A stretch of 64,000 nt of DNA, from positions 43,687,001 to 43,751,000 of the forward strand of contig JANJXV010000006.1 in the NCBI GenBank assembly GCA_024803745.1. The letters run 5' to 3'. A program made the translations under genes and the position numbers. Source of the stretch: Megascapheus bottae (lineage: Eukaryota; Chordata; Mammalia; Rodentia; Geomyidae). Below, in pieces: positions 23,395-34,787 of the stretch (positions within the stretch are counted from its first letter, which is position 1; each line of letters begins with the position of its first letter). The notes beneath the pieces were generated by a model, which worked only from the letters and a program-made list of their open reading frames with translations, was not told the origin of the DNA and searched no databases.

Positions 23395-23700
23395 ATAAAT
23401 TCACTGAGCATCTACTATGTGCCAAGTGTGGTTTGGGTACTGTAGAGACAGCAGTAACAACAGCAAAATCTTTTTCTACAGTTGGTAAGAAGAACTGTAA
23501 AGAGTAAAGGAAACTATAGGACCAAAAAAGGGCCACTTTTTAATAATGGTGGTTAGAGGTGGTCACTCTGAGAGATGGACATCTGAATGGACATTCATGG
23601 AAAGAAAGGGAGTGGGCCACACCTTGGGAAGAGGTGTCTAGATCTGGGGATAAGCACTGGGGCCATGAAGTAAGAAAGACTAACAAAAAGAGCAGCTAGA
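23395..23700 (-). repeat. L2 (LINE-2) remnant
   Basis: Plus strand TTCACTGAGCATCTACTATG, TGCCAAGTGTGG and GGTCACTCTGAGAGATGGAC is the complement of the L2 3' end. Ancient. Confidence 0.65.
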
Positions 23701-23799
23701 AAATGCCCCCTTTCTCCATGCTCTCAAGGACCAGTCCTCTTTCAATGACGATCCATTCCAACGAGGATCCATTCCAACATGTCATCTCATTTAATATTT

Positions 23800-23935
23800 A
23801 AGACAAATTTCTGATATGGCATTATTCTCATCCTCATTTCAGGGATGAGGAAACTGAGTGTTTGGGTGCTTATGTGACTTTACCAAGGTCTTGGAGATAT
23901 AGCGAATAACACCTGAGCCCTGGCCAGATACCAGC
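23800..23935 (-). repeat. MIR SINE remnant
   Basis: Plus strand CATTATTCTCATCCTCATTT, GGGATGAGGAAACTGAGTG and ATGTGACTTTACCAAGGTC is the complement of the conserved MIR core. Confidence 0.85.
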
Positions 23936-24858
23936 CTTAAGCTCTTCTTGAATGGTTTCCATTCCATGTACACACAAGCAGCACCAGCACAGGATGCAGA
24001 ACAGCTGCTCTTAGTTACAGTCAAGAATAAACCACATTATCACAAGCCATATAGACAAGTGTACGAGACGCCACTGAGCCTGCTTCTTTTTCCTTTTCCT
24101 TTCCACTTTTTTAACTAGGCTCTGGTTGAACTTCTCTATTGGCAGCACTCTAACATTACATAAGCCTCCTAAGAATACCTCCAAGACAAACAGTTGCTGC
24201 GGGAGATGCCATGATGCAAGAAAACTGCTTGTAAGGAAAAGATGGGGAGAAGGAATTCATCCTGGCAGCAGACCTGAGAGCAAAGCACTGACATAAGTAC
24301 TCTGTAGACTTTATTTCTGGGAGATGATGCTCATGGAGGATTCATTCTACAATTCAAGAACTGTTTGGTGCAGTCTCTCCAGTAGGCTGAGTTTCAGTAG
24401 AGGTGAGATCCTATCCTTCTCCATTCTGTTCCTCAAGGTCAATTATTGGCCAGCATGGTAAGTCAAAACAACGGAGACTTCCCCATCTTCGTTACCTTAG
24501 AAGCTGTTCTCCCAGGCTTTCTACTCCTCTGGCCTTCTCATCTAAGACTTTGTATCAACCTCTAACACTTTGATTCCAAGTATTCCAAAGTGATCTGACC
24601 TATAAACATGTGTACTTCCCAGAAGCCTTGCAATGGTAGGCCAGCGAAGACTCTTGGTGTCTTCTCACCATTTACAGAACAATATGTATCCATTTCCCAA
24701 AACAGTGTTCAACATTATACATAACAATGAGAAACCGAAATGCCATCCATAAGAGAGCTGTACAGCAGCAAGTACTACAGGGTAAGGAGTATAACTCCTA
24801 GTGAGTCACTTGCAAAAGGCAGGGAAGACAGAAGGGCAAGAGTGCTAGAAAACAACTT
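23936..24858. other. Unannotated intronic sequence
   Basis: No feature recognised. Confidence 0.4.
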
Positions 24859-24860
24859 GC

Positions 24861-25062
24861 AGCCAAGCACCAGTGTCTCAAGTCTCTATTCCTAGCTACT
24901 CAGGAGGCTGAGATCTGAGAATCTCCAATTAGGCACAAAAAGTGCCAGAAGTAGAGCTGTGACTCAAGTGGTAGAGTGCTGGCTGTGAGCACAAAGGCTC
25001 AGAGACAGCACCTAGGCCCTAAATTCAAGCCCCAGGACTTGCCAAAAAGAAAAGAAAAGAAA
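24861..25062 (+). repeat. 7SL/B1-like + Geo-like SINE with internal deletion
   Basis: CTACTCAGGAGGCTGAGATC runs straight into a shortened linker (CTCCAATTAGGCACAAAAAG), then TGACTCAAGTGGTAGAGTGC and AATTCAAGCCCCAGGACTTG. The stretch from the B1 middle to the linker is missing. Confidence 0.85.
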
Positions 25063-25828
25063 AATGCTCTGCTGATTACTATGTGTTAGCATCTACTGTG
25101 AAAAAATGTAATTCCTCTTGGTTAGGTTAGTACCCTCTCTGAAGGTCTCTCTCTTCTCTGTGACTCCCCACACACTTAGCAAAATGGTAGACTCTCAGCC
25201 AACACCTGTCACACGCATCACATGAATAAGCATCCATTTATACCCGGGGATATTATACAATGACAAGTTTTCCAAGGATTCCAGCCATGTTCCATGGAGA
25301 CACAGGAAAGAAGAATGATATGAAGTTACAAAGCTTCCATCCATGTGCATTCTTCAAGGCCCATCAGGAAGTTCAGTCATCCTCTACACCTGTCAGTAGT
25401 CCTTCGTGACTGACTCAGACTAGCATTGCTCAGCTTCTCTTTATTCCTCCAAAACTCGCCTGCCTCAGGGATCCAGGAAAAGAAGGGAAAATGACTGCTG
25501 CCCCTACATCCAAGGATGGGGGACACACACTGAATGTCCTCTGAGGAGGGCGTGGGAATAACAGGATTATCTATCTAGAGATACAAGACAATTTTACATT
25601 TTGTGTTACATAAATGACATTTCACTAAAATGGGAAATAAACTTGCTATATGTAAATATGTACCATTTCTCCCAATGAATAAGAATATAGGAAAATGTAA
25701 GAAAGTCAACCTCAAGAATTATCTTTCAAAAGCTTAAAAATGACTATTACCAAAAATATTCAGTGACTGTAACTAAACATTTTACTTAAAGTACTCTCCA
25801 TCATCATAGCTAGCTAAAACCAAAGGAG
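25063..25828. other. Unannotated intronic sequence
   Basis: No feature recognised. Confidence 0.4.
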
Positions 25829-25992
25829 AGAGGAAGAGAAATAGAGGAGAAAGGACAAAAAAAGGGAGAGAGAAAGAGAGACAAAGAGATAGCTAAAGAG
25901 GAGAAAAGTGGGAAGAGAATGGGAGAGAAAAAAAGAGAGAGGAGAAAGAACAAGAGAGAAAGAGAACAGAGAGAGAGACCCAGAAAAAGATG
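25829..25992. repeat. Purine-rich (A/G) low-complexity tract
   Basis: About 160 bases almost entirely A and G on the plus strand without a strict period. The complementary open frame is low-complexity Ser/Leu/Phe. Confidence 0.85.
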
Positions 25993-26436
25993 ACAATGAG
26001 AATATCAATAAGTTAAGACTTCAATTAACTTCTCTGGAAAAGTAATCTACTTAAATCCTTCAGAGATTCTTATAATTCAAAATCTTATGCCATCACAATA
26101 TCTCATAACAAAGTTTAATCAATAACAAGGGTTGCTAATCAAGTTAGAAATAAAAGATCAAAGAAGTTAGATGAAAGGAATGGATATGTAAACAAAGTAT
26201 TCATCACAATAAAAAAAAACTCAGGAGATGAACATGTAAGCTTTTTCAAAGTAGAAGCAGACATCATGACCACCTATTCTAGCCTCCCAGAAAATATATT
26301 TGTAACAGGGACCTCCCCCCCCCACACACACACTCTTCACTGGCTCCATCATCTAACACATTCACATTTTACTCATTTGCTTACAGTCTGTGTCCTCTAG
26401 TTACATATAAGATTCACAAAGGTAGAAATTTGAATT
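25993..26436. other. Unannotated intronic sequence
   Basis: Only a short C8/CACACA patch at about 26315-26335; otherwise nothing recognised. Confidence 0.4.
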
Positions 26437-26439
26437 TGT

Positions 26440-26512
26440 GTTATTCCCTGGTAAAGGCTAGAAGAGTGCTTGGCACATAGTAGACATGGGAGATAGTTAT
26501 AAATAAGCTAGG
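26440..26512 (+). repeat. L2/MIR 3'-end fragment
   Basis: AGAGTGCTTGGCACATAGTA matches the shared L2/MIR terminal motif (GTGCCTGGCACATAGTAGGC). Confidence 0.55.
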
Positions 26513-26937
26513 TGGGTGTTCCACCTAAATGACACACAGTAATAGTATATGCTGCAGCTATTTTGTCATTGGACAAGGCTATATGACAAAGGGTGGAAGG
26601 ATAGTTGGCTCTTATCATCTCTCTCAATCTACTGAAAAAAGTCTTCTATGTACAACATGTATAAACTATCTGTGAAGGGTCTTTCCCTTCCTTGAAACAC
26701 AAAAACTCTCAAAGAATGAAAAAAAAAGCAGAAAAAAAAAGATCAGGGAGGGGAAGCAGTGTTAATAGCCAAGTTTATTAATACCTGGATGTGAGACTGG
26801 ATTTAAAGAACTTAGAATGGTCCTTACAGGAATCATTTTTATTAAAATGACCTACTGACCTCTGCAGCAGCAAAGTGGTCATTATCTTTTCTACTACTCC
26901 TCAAACATAGATTTATGAGGGAAAGTGGGAGAAAAAC

Positions 26938-27032
26938 ATGAGAAGGGGTGTCAATGTTCAAGAAGTAATGTACTCACTACCTGACAAATGTAATTGTAAC
27001 CCCTTGATACGTTACCCAGATACTAAAATAGT
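26938..27032 (+). mobile_element. L1 3' end fragment
   Basis: GGGTGTCAATGTTCAAGAAG, TGTACTCACTACCTGACAAA and GTAATTGTAACCCCTTGATA match the 3' UTR of the older L1s in this window (compare 46225-46270 and 55840-55910). Confidence 0.65.
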
Positions 27033-27690
27033 TTTTTTTAATGCATTTATTTTATTCTTTGGCAAATTTACTATTTTTGTTGTACAGTGTTTCACTGATC
27101 TAAAGTTGAAATACAGCTTCAATTGGGTGTCAGTGGAATGGGAGGCAGACATTAACCAAAGGAAAGTAGCAGCACTAACATACAAACTATATGGCTGCCT
27201 CTCTCCATCTTCTGGCATTGTACATTTTCTGCTCTTCTCTAGTTGGAAGTATACGTGATAGAAGGGAGAGTATCAGTAGTTGGTCCAAGGTTTGACCCAA
27301 CCCAGAGAAGACATCAAAGGAAAGGGCAATGGCAGGATGGCAAGGTAAACTAAACCAAGATGGTGTGAAAGTTTGCAGGAGGCTCAGCCTCTACCGAAAA
27401 CGGGATATCTGAAAATAAAGAAAGGAAATCGGAAAGGAGACATCTACAAACTCTCCACATCCCATATCAAATTTCTCTCAGATTAAATACCCTATGTTAC
27501 TTGATCTTGAAAAAAGGAATCTAAAATCATAAGCTTATAAAAACAAAAAAGTCATCATAGATTTCTTTTGTCTAAACAACAAAAAAAAGCCAAGTGTTAC
27601 TTATGAAAGAAACACTTTCCAACTCCACTCCCAAGCAGACTTACTCTATCAAGGACTTGACTCTATCTAGTATCTATTATTATTAGTATT
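27033..27690. other. Unannotated intronic sequence
   Basis: Overlapping open stretches on both strands at about 27010-27258; no similarity recognised and no convincing splice context. Confidence 0.4.
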
Positions 27691-27697
27691 TTTTTTG

Positions 27698-27879
27698 CCA
27701 GTCCTGGGCTTGAGCTCAGGACCTGAGCACTGTCCTTGGGCTTTCCTTAAGGCTAGTATTCTACCCTGAGCCACCACACCATTTCTGGCTTTTTCTATGT
27801 ATGTGGTACTGAGGAATTGAACCCAGGTCTTCGTGCATGCTAGCCAGGCACTCTACCACTAGGCCAAACTCCCAGCCCC
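27698..27879 (-). repeat. IDL-Geo-like SINE
   Basis: Minus strand: GGGGCTGGGAGTTTGGCCTA, GTGGTAGAGTGCCTGGCTAG, GAAGACCTGGGTTCAATTCC, right unit ending GAGCTCAAGCCCAGGACTGG with its tail T run on the plus strand. The ATTATTAG motif on both sides is a plausible target duplication. Confidence 0.9.
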
Positions 27880-28293
27880 TATTATTAGAATTTATTACTA
27901 TTATCTGTTAGCAAAGACTTATTTATCTGTACTGTGATACTACACATAGGATTGCTAAGCAAATGTATTCTTCATAATCATCAATATCTTTGTCCAATAA
28001 GTGAGTTTTCAACGCTGAGTGTCTCTGATAACTCTGTAAATCCTGTATACAGTATTGTTCCTCTCCTCAAATGAACAAAACTTTGCTAATATTAGATAAC
28101 TTTATCTAAAAGATGTTAAGGTCCAATGATCCTAGAAAAGGATCCATGTTCTAGGAGGGAAAATATGGAGAACTTTATTTAATAAATTTTTACATAATTT
28201 ATCCTTTTCAATTTTATCAACTACTAAAATTCACAGTCATACACTCCTGTAACAGTAATGCTTACACGTAAGTCATGAAAGTTAGCATTTACT
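27880..28293. other. Unannotated intronic sequence
   Basis: AT-rich; no feature recognised. Confidence 0.4.
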
Positions 28294-28295
28294 AG

Positions 28296-28580
28296 CATGG
28301 CAGGTGCTGATGGCCCATACCTGCAATCCTAGCTACTTAGAGGCTGAAAATGGGAGACAGTTCCAGGCCAGCCAGGCAGAAAGGTCCATTTCAACCAAGG
28401 GAGGGTATGTGGTGACGTCTACCTGTCATCCCAGCAATGACATGAAACCCAAAGTAGGCAGGCAGTCAGAGGTTTTCTTTAAAATAACCAGCAAAAGGCA
28501 TGGCAGATGGCATGGCTCAATAAAGTGCTTGCTTAGTGAGCATGAAGCCCTGACTTCAAATCCTCGTACATCAGAGAGAA
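28296..28580 (+). repeat. Old composite SINE: two B1-like units plus ID-like tail
   Basis: A first B1-like start (GGCAGGTGCTGATGGCCCAT) is followed about 100 bases later by a second (GGTATGTGGTGACGTCTACC) and then an ID-like unit (TGGCTCAATAAAGTGCTTGC, ATGAAGCCCTGACTTCAAAT). Diverged; not the 7SL-Geo arrangement. Confidence 0.6.
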
Positions 28581-29294
28581 GAAAAAAACTCCAAACAAAA
28601 AAGCTACATTTACTAATATTTCTGATGTTACTTCTTAGAGGTTGCAATCACTGAAAAAAATGAAATTTATGTGAAGCCTCTATATGTGAAATCTGCATTT
28701 TAATGTCATCCTTATACTAAGTATATCCTGTCTGATGAATCTGGAATATAAAACACTTTCTGTAGTTTCAAGACAACAAGCTGGGCCCTTCTCAGCAGTT
28801 TCAATGGATTGAAATAATTTGGAGCTATCATATCAGTAGAAAAAATATCACTTCAATTTTTTCATTATTAAAAAGCTCAGTTTCTCTACATAAACTGTAT
28901 TTATGCTGTCAAAAAGAGAACACAAATGACAAGTGAATTGGCCACCAGAGATTTAAAAAACAAAAATTCTCTCTGAGTTCTGCAATGTCTTCTAGGAGAC
29001 AGGCTCTCTCACAGTGTGTAGAGACTTTTCTTAAGGGTGAGGCCTGGAACGCTAACAGATGTCAAAAGGAAGGATTGAGAATGAAGAACCACAACAATGG
29101 GAGCATAGTAAAAACAATGGGAAGAGTCAGCATACATACAGAAACAGGAATTAAAGACATAAGAAGTTATATGTGTCCAAGCTTCCAAGGTTATCTACTA
29201 TAGTAACCATGAACCACATGTGAGGACTTCAATTTTGAATTAAATATTCAGTTTTCAATTGCACTGGCCTCATTTCAATAGTTCAAAAGGTGCC
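28581..29294. other. Unannotated intronic sequence
   Basis: A 72-codon open stretch at 28985-29203 has no recognisable similarity; otherwise nothing seen. Confidence 0.4.
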
Positions 29295-29295
29295 T

Positions 29296-29520
29296 GTGAG
29301 ACAGACACCAGTGGTTCACATTTCTAATCCTGTCTGCTCAGGAGGCTGACATCTGAGGATTGCAGTTCAAAGCCAATCGAGGTAGGAAAGTCCATTCTTA
29401 CCTCCAATTAATCTCCAAAACGACAGAAGTGGAGCTGTGGGTGAAGTGAAGTGATAGAGGACTAGCTTTGAGCATAAAAGTTACAGGAGAGAATGCAGGC
29501 CTTGAATTCAAACTGGCAAA
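29296..29520 (+). repeat. 7SL/B1-like + Geo-like SINE with CA-expanded tail
   Basis: CACCAGTGGTTCACATTTCT, CTCAGGAGGCTGACATCTGA, CTCCAATTAATCTCCAAAAC, and a TTGAATTCAAACTGGCAAAC end running directly into a CA array. Confidence 0.82.
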
Positions 29521-29528
29521 CACACACA

Positions 29529-29581
<53 letters not shown>

Positions 29582-29610
29582 CACACTACACACATATACA
29601 CTACACACAA
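29520..29610. repeat. (CA)n microsatellite in a SINE tail
   Basis: CA run with an ACATACAC interruption and ACTACACAC end variants. It replaces the A tail of the preceding SINE. Confidence 0.93.
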
Positions 29611-29692
29611 AAAGTTGTATATGGTCAATAGCTACCATACTGGACATTGGACAACATCAGATGTTTCCATCATTTCAGAAAGTGCTACTAAT

Positions 29693-29890
29693 GAGCTGGG
29701 AAAGTGGTTTAGTGGTAGAGTGCTTACCTAGGAGGCATAAAGCCCTGATTCCTCAGTACCACATAAACAGAAAAAGCTGTTAGTGGCATGGTGGCGCAAG
29801 TGGTAGAGTGCTAGCCTTGAGCAAAAGAAGCTCAGGAGTAGTACCTAGACCCTGAGTTCAAGCCCCAGGAATGGCAAAAAAAAAAAAGAA
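29693..29890 (+). repeat. IDL-Geo-like SINE
   Basis: GAGCTGGGAAAGTGGTTTAG, GTGGTAGAGTGCTTACCTAG, GATTCCTCAGTACCACATAA, right unit GTGGCGCAAGTGGTAGAGTG and GAGTTCAAGCCCCAGGAATG with an A12 tail. Confidence 0.88.
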
Positions 29891-29905
29891 GGAAGGAAGG
29901 AAGGA

Positions 29906-29988
<83 letters not shown>

Positions 29989-30075
29989 GAGACAGAGAGA
30001 GAGACAGAGAGAGAGACAGAGAGAGAGACAGAGAGAGAGAGAGAGACAGAGACAGGAAGAGAGAGAAAGAAAATG
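29891..30075. repeat. (GGAA)n-(GA)n-(GAGAGAGACA)n array from a SINE tail
   Basis: Directly follows an A tail: short AAGG repeats, about 75 bases of pure GA, then a 10-base repeat GAGAGAGACA (about 6 copies), then GACAGAGACAGGAAGAG. Arg/Glu/Asp-rich frames here are not genes. Confidence 0.92.
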
Positions 30076-30980
30076 AAAAAAGAAACTATACTGATGGCAT
30101 AGTTTCAGAGTAAAAAGCCAGAAAACACCAAGAATTTAGTCTTCAACAGAGGCCTACAGATGGAGAAATAAATGATTTTTGGCTAAGTTGTACTAGTTAC
30201 AAAGGATGATACATTGACACGAAACAGAAAGAAAACAGCTAAGGTAAGAATGTGAGCACAATGGAGACACAATCCATACCACGAAACCCTGCACCCTATC
30301 TATCCAAAAGGCTCAGGAGCTACCAAACCAGTGTGACATTTGTAGATTTTCCTTTCATGCCAGCCAGTAAAACACTAACTTTCTAATGTCTATACATAAC
30401 TGATAGAGAAAAGGTATTGCAAAGTAAGAAAACATGTTTTAGCCTCCAGGAATTCAGTAGAGAAGGAAAACAGAAAAAAAATTGAAGGAGCAGAAGGAAG
30501 GACAGAGAGACTGAGGGAAGGAAGAAGAGAAGTGACTCATTTATTTGTATTTTCCCCATCGTCACATATCAAAGTCATACTGCATTTAATCACAAGTTTC
30601 TGAGGGAAATGCATTAACAATACTGCTATGAGATATAATTTTGACTTTCATTCAAATATAATCTTCTCCACAGACTGATTTCAACCGATCCTTCCTAATT
30701 CTTTTTGGCTCATGACAAAGACTACTTGAAAATAGGACCTTTCTGGAGAGTTTCACTTGTTCTTCACCAGAAAAAATAAGGAATTGGATAAACCATGCAA
30801 ACATATTTTTCCTTTGGGCTCTCTACAGAACGCAATTCAAGCCTGTGGTCAGCATTCTAAAAGCTTAAGAGCTTGAAATATAATTGGACAATTTAGAATG
30901 ACTCACAAGAACTACAGGAGAATTACACAAGGTATGTGTCTAAATACAAGGTAACAGGGTAACAACTTTGTATAAAAATG
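30076..30980. other. Unannotated intronic sequence
   Basis: A-rich and purine-rich near 30470-30530; no gene or clear repeat. Confidence 0.4.
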
Positions 30981-30984
30981 CACA

Positions 30985-31050
30985 GGTATGTAACTGTAAC
31001 CCCTTTATAGTTACCCTGACAATAAAATACAATAAAAAAAGAAAGAAATG
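30985..31050 (+). mobile_element. L1 3' terminal fragment
   Basis: GTATGTAACTGTAACCCCTT, TATAGTTACCCTGACAATAA and an A-rich tail match the L1 3' terminus. The AAATGCACAGGT motif at about 30976 recurs at about 31046, a likely target duplication of 12 bases. Confidence 0.75.
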
Positions 31051-31136
31051 CACAGGTGACATATTACCAAAAAATATTAAAAAAAACAGACAAGCAAAAT
31101 AATCGTTAAAAACTTTGGAATAAAAGTGATGATAGA

Positions 31137-31340
31137 GCCAGGCATGGTGGCTCATGCCTGTAATCCTAGCTACTCAAGAGGCTGAGATCTTAGGATCAAG
31201 GTTCAAAGCCAGCCTGGGCACTAAAGACCTTGAGACTTTTATTTCAAATTAATCACTAGAAAATGGCAAGTGGGGCTTGGCTCAAGGATAGGGCAGTAGC
31301 CAGGCCCAGAGTTCAAGCCCCACAACTGACCAAAAGAACA
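31137..31340 (+). repeat. 7SL/B1-like + Geo-like SINE
   Basis: GCCAGGCATGGTGGCTCATG, CTACTCAAGAGGCTGAGATC, TTTCAAATTAATCACTAGAA, GGCTCAAGGATAGGGCAGTA, GAGTTCAAGCCCCACAACTG, then an A-rich tail. The B1-like start is the best preserved in the window. Confidence 0.9.
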
Positions 31341-31419
31341 AAAAACAACAAAACAGTACAAAAAGACAATGAATAAACAACAAAACAAAAAAACAACAAG
31401 ATAAGAAAGGCATATCTTT

Positions 31420-34400
31420 CACAAATACCACATAAGCTAGGGTCTAGGAAACAAACCAGACAATAAAAAGAAACCAGGAGAGGAAGAAAGTGAGTTCAGG
31501 GTCAGTATATACAGAAGCACTCTATAGCAATATAATAGCAGTAGCAGTAACACTTGGTAGTATGTGGGTAGTCACGAGATCACCTCTGGATGACTGACAG
31601 AGGTCAAAGCAGAACAGAGAGAAGTCATGATCCCTAAGGGTGACACTTATCATCCGTGGGCCAACAATGCTATTTCTCCACAATTTCTTACTTGGGAAAG
31701 AAGGGGAAGCTTGACTTGGGGTAGAAACATGAGAAGACTATTGTTAAACCAGAAAAATTGTGGTTCTTCTGGAACACTTTAAATGATTAGCCAAGACAGC
31801 AGGTAGACCTTGAGCTGGAAGGAGGAGAGAAAACAGAACAAGCAGAAGCTATCCATCTGAGAAATTCAGACTTGAAATGACAACAAGAAAAAAAAAAACC
31901 CAGAAGCCACCAAGGTTATTGTGTTTTGTTTTGTGAGGAGAAGTAGAAAAAGGAAAGACTGATTCTTCATGGTAAGAGAAGAGGGAAATGAAGACAGTAT
32001 GGCTTTAAAGAACAGGACCAAACACCACAGCTGAGAAGGATGAGAGGTGTACTTCTTTTTCTCTATATTTATATTCTACCAATGAGCAGACCTCACTTAC
32101 ATGGGAAGGCTGTTAAAGAAAGCCAAGTTGAGAGCTTGCCATCTCACTTGATGCTCTTGAACAGGAATCAAGCAAAGTCCCAGGAAAGGTGATGTAATTA
32201 AACTATCATGACACATTAACTGAAATACCTTGTTCTATATGCACATGTCTGACATCAATGCCCTGGTGACTTGGCAGATAACAGCTGTTCTGATCTTTGA
32301 ATATTGCTAAGCTGTATCCGTTGTCGTTTTATTATAGAGCACGTCATGAGGAGACTGAAGTGTTAGTACACAATTGCGCATCTCTGTGGGGCTCCAAAAT
32401 GTATCTAAACAATAATTACTCATCTGTGGCCTAACCACAGTATTTCTGATAAATGAAAACTCTTAATAACTTTCAGAAGCAGACTACTATTTATTTTTAA
32501 GTAGTAGGTGTGACTATTAACAGGTCACACTGTTAACAACATACTTGATTAAATTCCAATTAATGATTTAGATTAGGATTTGATATATTTCTATTGCCAA
32601 TAACTAAAAGACTTTGAAAGCCAAAAATCCTGCTGTATTCCCATTTCCCCCCATTATCTACAATTTATTTTGTCTAAATAACACTCTTTCTTTTTTTTTT
32701 AAGTGGGAGTATGTGTGTTTATAAAGTGAAATGGGACTTTTTTCCTTTCATGATAATTGAATTAATGGTTAAAAATGGGCAAGAATAAGATGCATTGCAC
32801 ATTTATATGAAGACCAGCTTCTGAAATCTACATTTTCCATAGACTTGAAAAGTCATTTGTAATGTAGGCTATCGTGATCTGATCTGATTAATGTGAGGAA
32901 AATGTTCTACCTTAACTACTGCTCAGAATCCTTTTAAATTACCACCGATCGGCAATCCGTCATCAGCAAATATGCTTATGTCAAATACGCTTATAATGAG
33001 CCATCACATTTTCAAACATTTTCCCCCATTACCTAACCAGAAGATTTACACAATGCCTATAAACTACAGAGAGGAGAGTAAATGAAATATTGGATCTTGG
33101 TTTAAATGAGCGCCTGAATAGTAGAGGTGGGGGTGGGAGGGGGGAGAAAAATGTATAAATTGAGAAAAGAATTACCTATTCATCTTCATCAATAGTTGAC
33201 ACCATCATCATTCGGTCTCTAAAAAAAAAGATGTTTTAATTTGCTGGGAAGAATACATCTCTTCAGGGAGGAGATTTGGGGATTTAACCATGAATAATAA
33301 TGAAGCTGTTTGCTTCATATGTAAAATCTAGCTCTAGTCTTTCAATCCAAAGGAGATTCTCAGCTACAGAAGGAGGAAGAGGGTTCAATTTATTTATTCA
33401 AGTCCTTGTAGACAGCCTTCTTCATCAGGTCTACACTTCCTCTCACTCAGATTCCTCACATCCAGATCTATATTTCCTCTCACATTAACATTAAGACAAA
33501 AGAAAAAAAAGTGATAGATTCTTATCTGTATTGGTCAGCTTGCAGTAACCATCTTAAGTTCAAAGAACAACCACTGTTCAAGAGGTTACTTGGCTCCTGC
33601 CTGAATCCAGCTACTTGCAAAAAAAAATTCAGGCATCAACTCATGGGGTTCTGTCATCTCTATCCCATTCCTTCAGTAAACAAAAAATATTCATTTTCTT
33701 GGCATCTAGATTTGCAATAAATCATTCAGATTTATGCCAAAATTCAGCATTTATTAATTTTAACTAACTTCTGATATCCATGATCAGTTATAGGCAATGA
33801 CAATATTTTCTCCAAACCCATTATTTCTCCTATGTAGCTCCAGAACAATCTGTCTGACCTTTCCTGGTGTCCTAATCATGACTGCTTCACATGGTGGTAA
33901 GGTGGGGGGGGAAGGTGGGGAAATAAAAGAGTCCCAGAACATTATGCAAGTCAGGTAGACAGAATGTGAATCTGAGTAAGGCAGGCTTAGAATAAGGCCT
34001 TCAATATGCAGCACTGAAGTGATGTATAAATCAATAGAGAATGATTAAAACACGGCTCTTTGAAAAGGCTGCATAGTTAATATACATTTCATTATGAGAA
34101 AAGAATGCTGCAGACTCAACGGCATAGACATGCAATAGCAGTAGGAAAACATGATCAAGATGTTTAAGTATCCAATTTCAAGGAATAGAGTTAACCCCAT
34201 CATTTAGCAAAACTTCTCCAAATATTTCATTTGTAATGTCAAGGTCTACATGAACCCAGGTGCCCCAAACCCTAAAACGCCTGTTTCCCCTATATCACAT
34301 CACTTAACAGCACTACTTCAAAGCTCAACATCAATAAATGGCACACTATTCTTACTCAGATTGCAGCACTGAATCCACACCCAAATAATCCTAATTACAT

Positions 34401-34590
34401 AATCACAGCATCACCTAACAAACACACTTATCCTATATTTCCTTTCCAATGCCTCAATTAAGTACTGCCATGCTTCTTTCCTGTTTCCATAAAGTAATGT
34501 TACAAGCTAAATACTATGAGTTTTTGCTACTAAGTTCCTTGAAAACAGAGTATCAATTTATAAAATAGAAGAAAAAAAAACTACAAAAAA
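31420..34590. other. Repeat-poor intronic block
   Basis: About 3.2 kb without a recognisable SINE, L1 or long microsatellite, while the rest of the window averages roughly one SINE per 1.5 kb. AT-rich. Contains the mini-exon candidate at 33176-33218 and several TAATTA/ATTAAT-type motifs at 32470-32590. Possibly constrained non-coding DNA; conservation cannot be measured here. Confidence 0.5.
33176..33218 (-). other. Candidate mini-exon (speculative)
   Basis: The minus strand has a T9-AG acceptor, 43 bases, then GT (TAG|GTAATT). Only one frame is open and it reads DRMMMVSTIDEDE followed by TAG as the last three bases. The frame does not fit simple splicing to the phase-0 MAST4 exon downstream, so it would be a poison exon, a terminal exon of a short transcript, or chance. 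Confidence 0.2.
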
Positions 34591-34599
34591 AGGGTGGGG

Positions 34600-34787
34600 G
34601 GCTGGGAGTTTGGCCTAATGGTAGAGTGCTTACCTAGCATGTATGAAGACCCGGGTTTCATTCCTCAGTACCACATACATAGAAAAAGGCAGAAATGGTG
34701 GCTCAAGTGGTAGACTTCTAGCCTTGAGAAAGCCCAAGGACAGTGCTCAGGCCCTGAGTTCACGCCCCAGAACTGGAAAAAAAAAAA
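34600..34787 (+). repeat. IDL-Geo-like SINE
   Basis: GGCTGGGAGTTTGGCCTAAT, GGTAGAGTGCTTACCTAGCA, GACCCGGGTTTCATTCCTCA, GGTGGCTCAAGTGGTAGACT, GAGTTCACGCCCCAGAACTG and an A tail. Full length. Confidence 0.92.

Noticed and set aside
29519..30075. CRISPR-like or other spaced repeat array
   Set aside because: Simple CA and GA microsatellites without unique spacers, in a mammalian intron.
33300..33488. 62-codon plus-strand ORF next to the mini-exon candidate
   Set aside because: No family resemblance and no splice context; likely chance in repeat-poor sequence.
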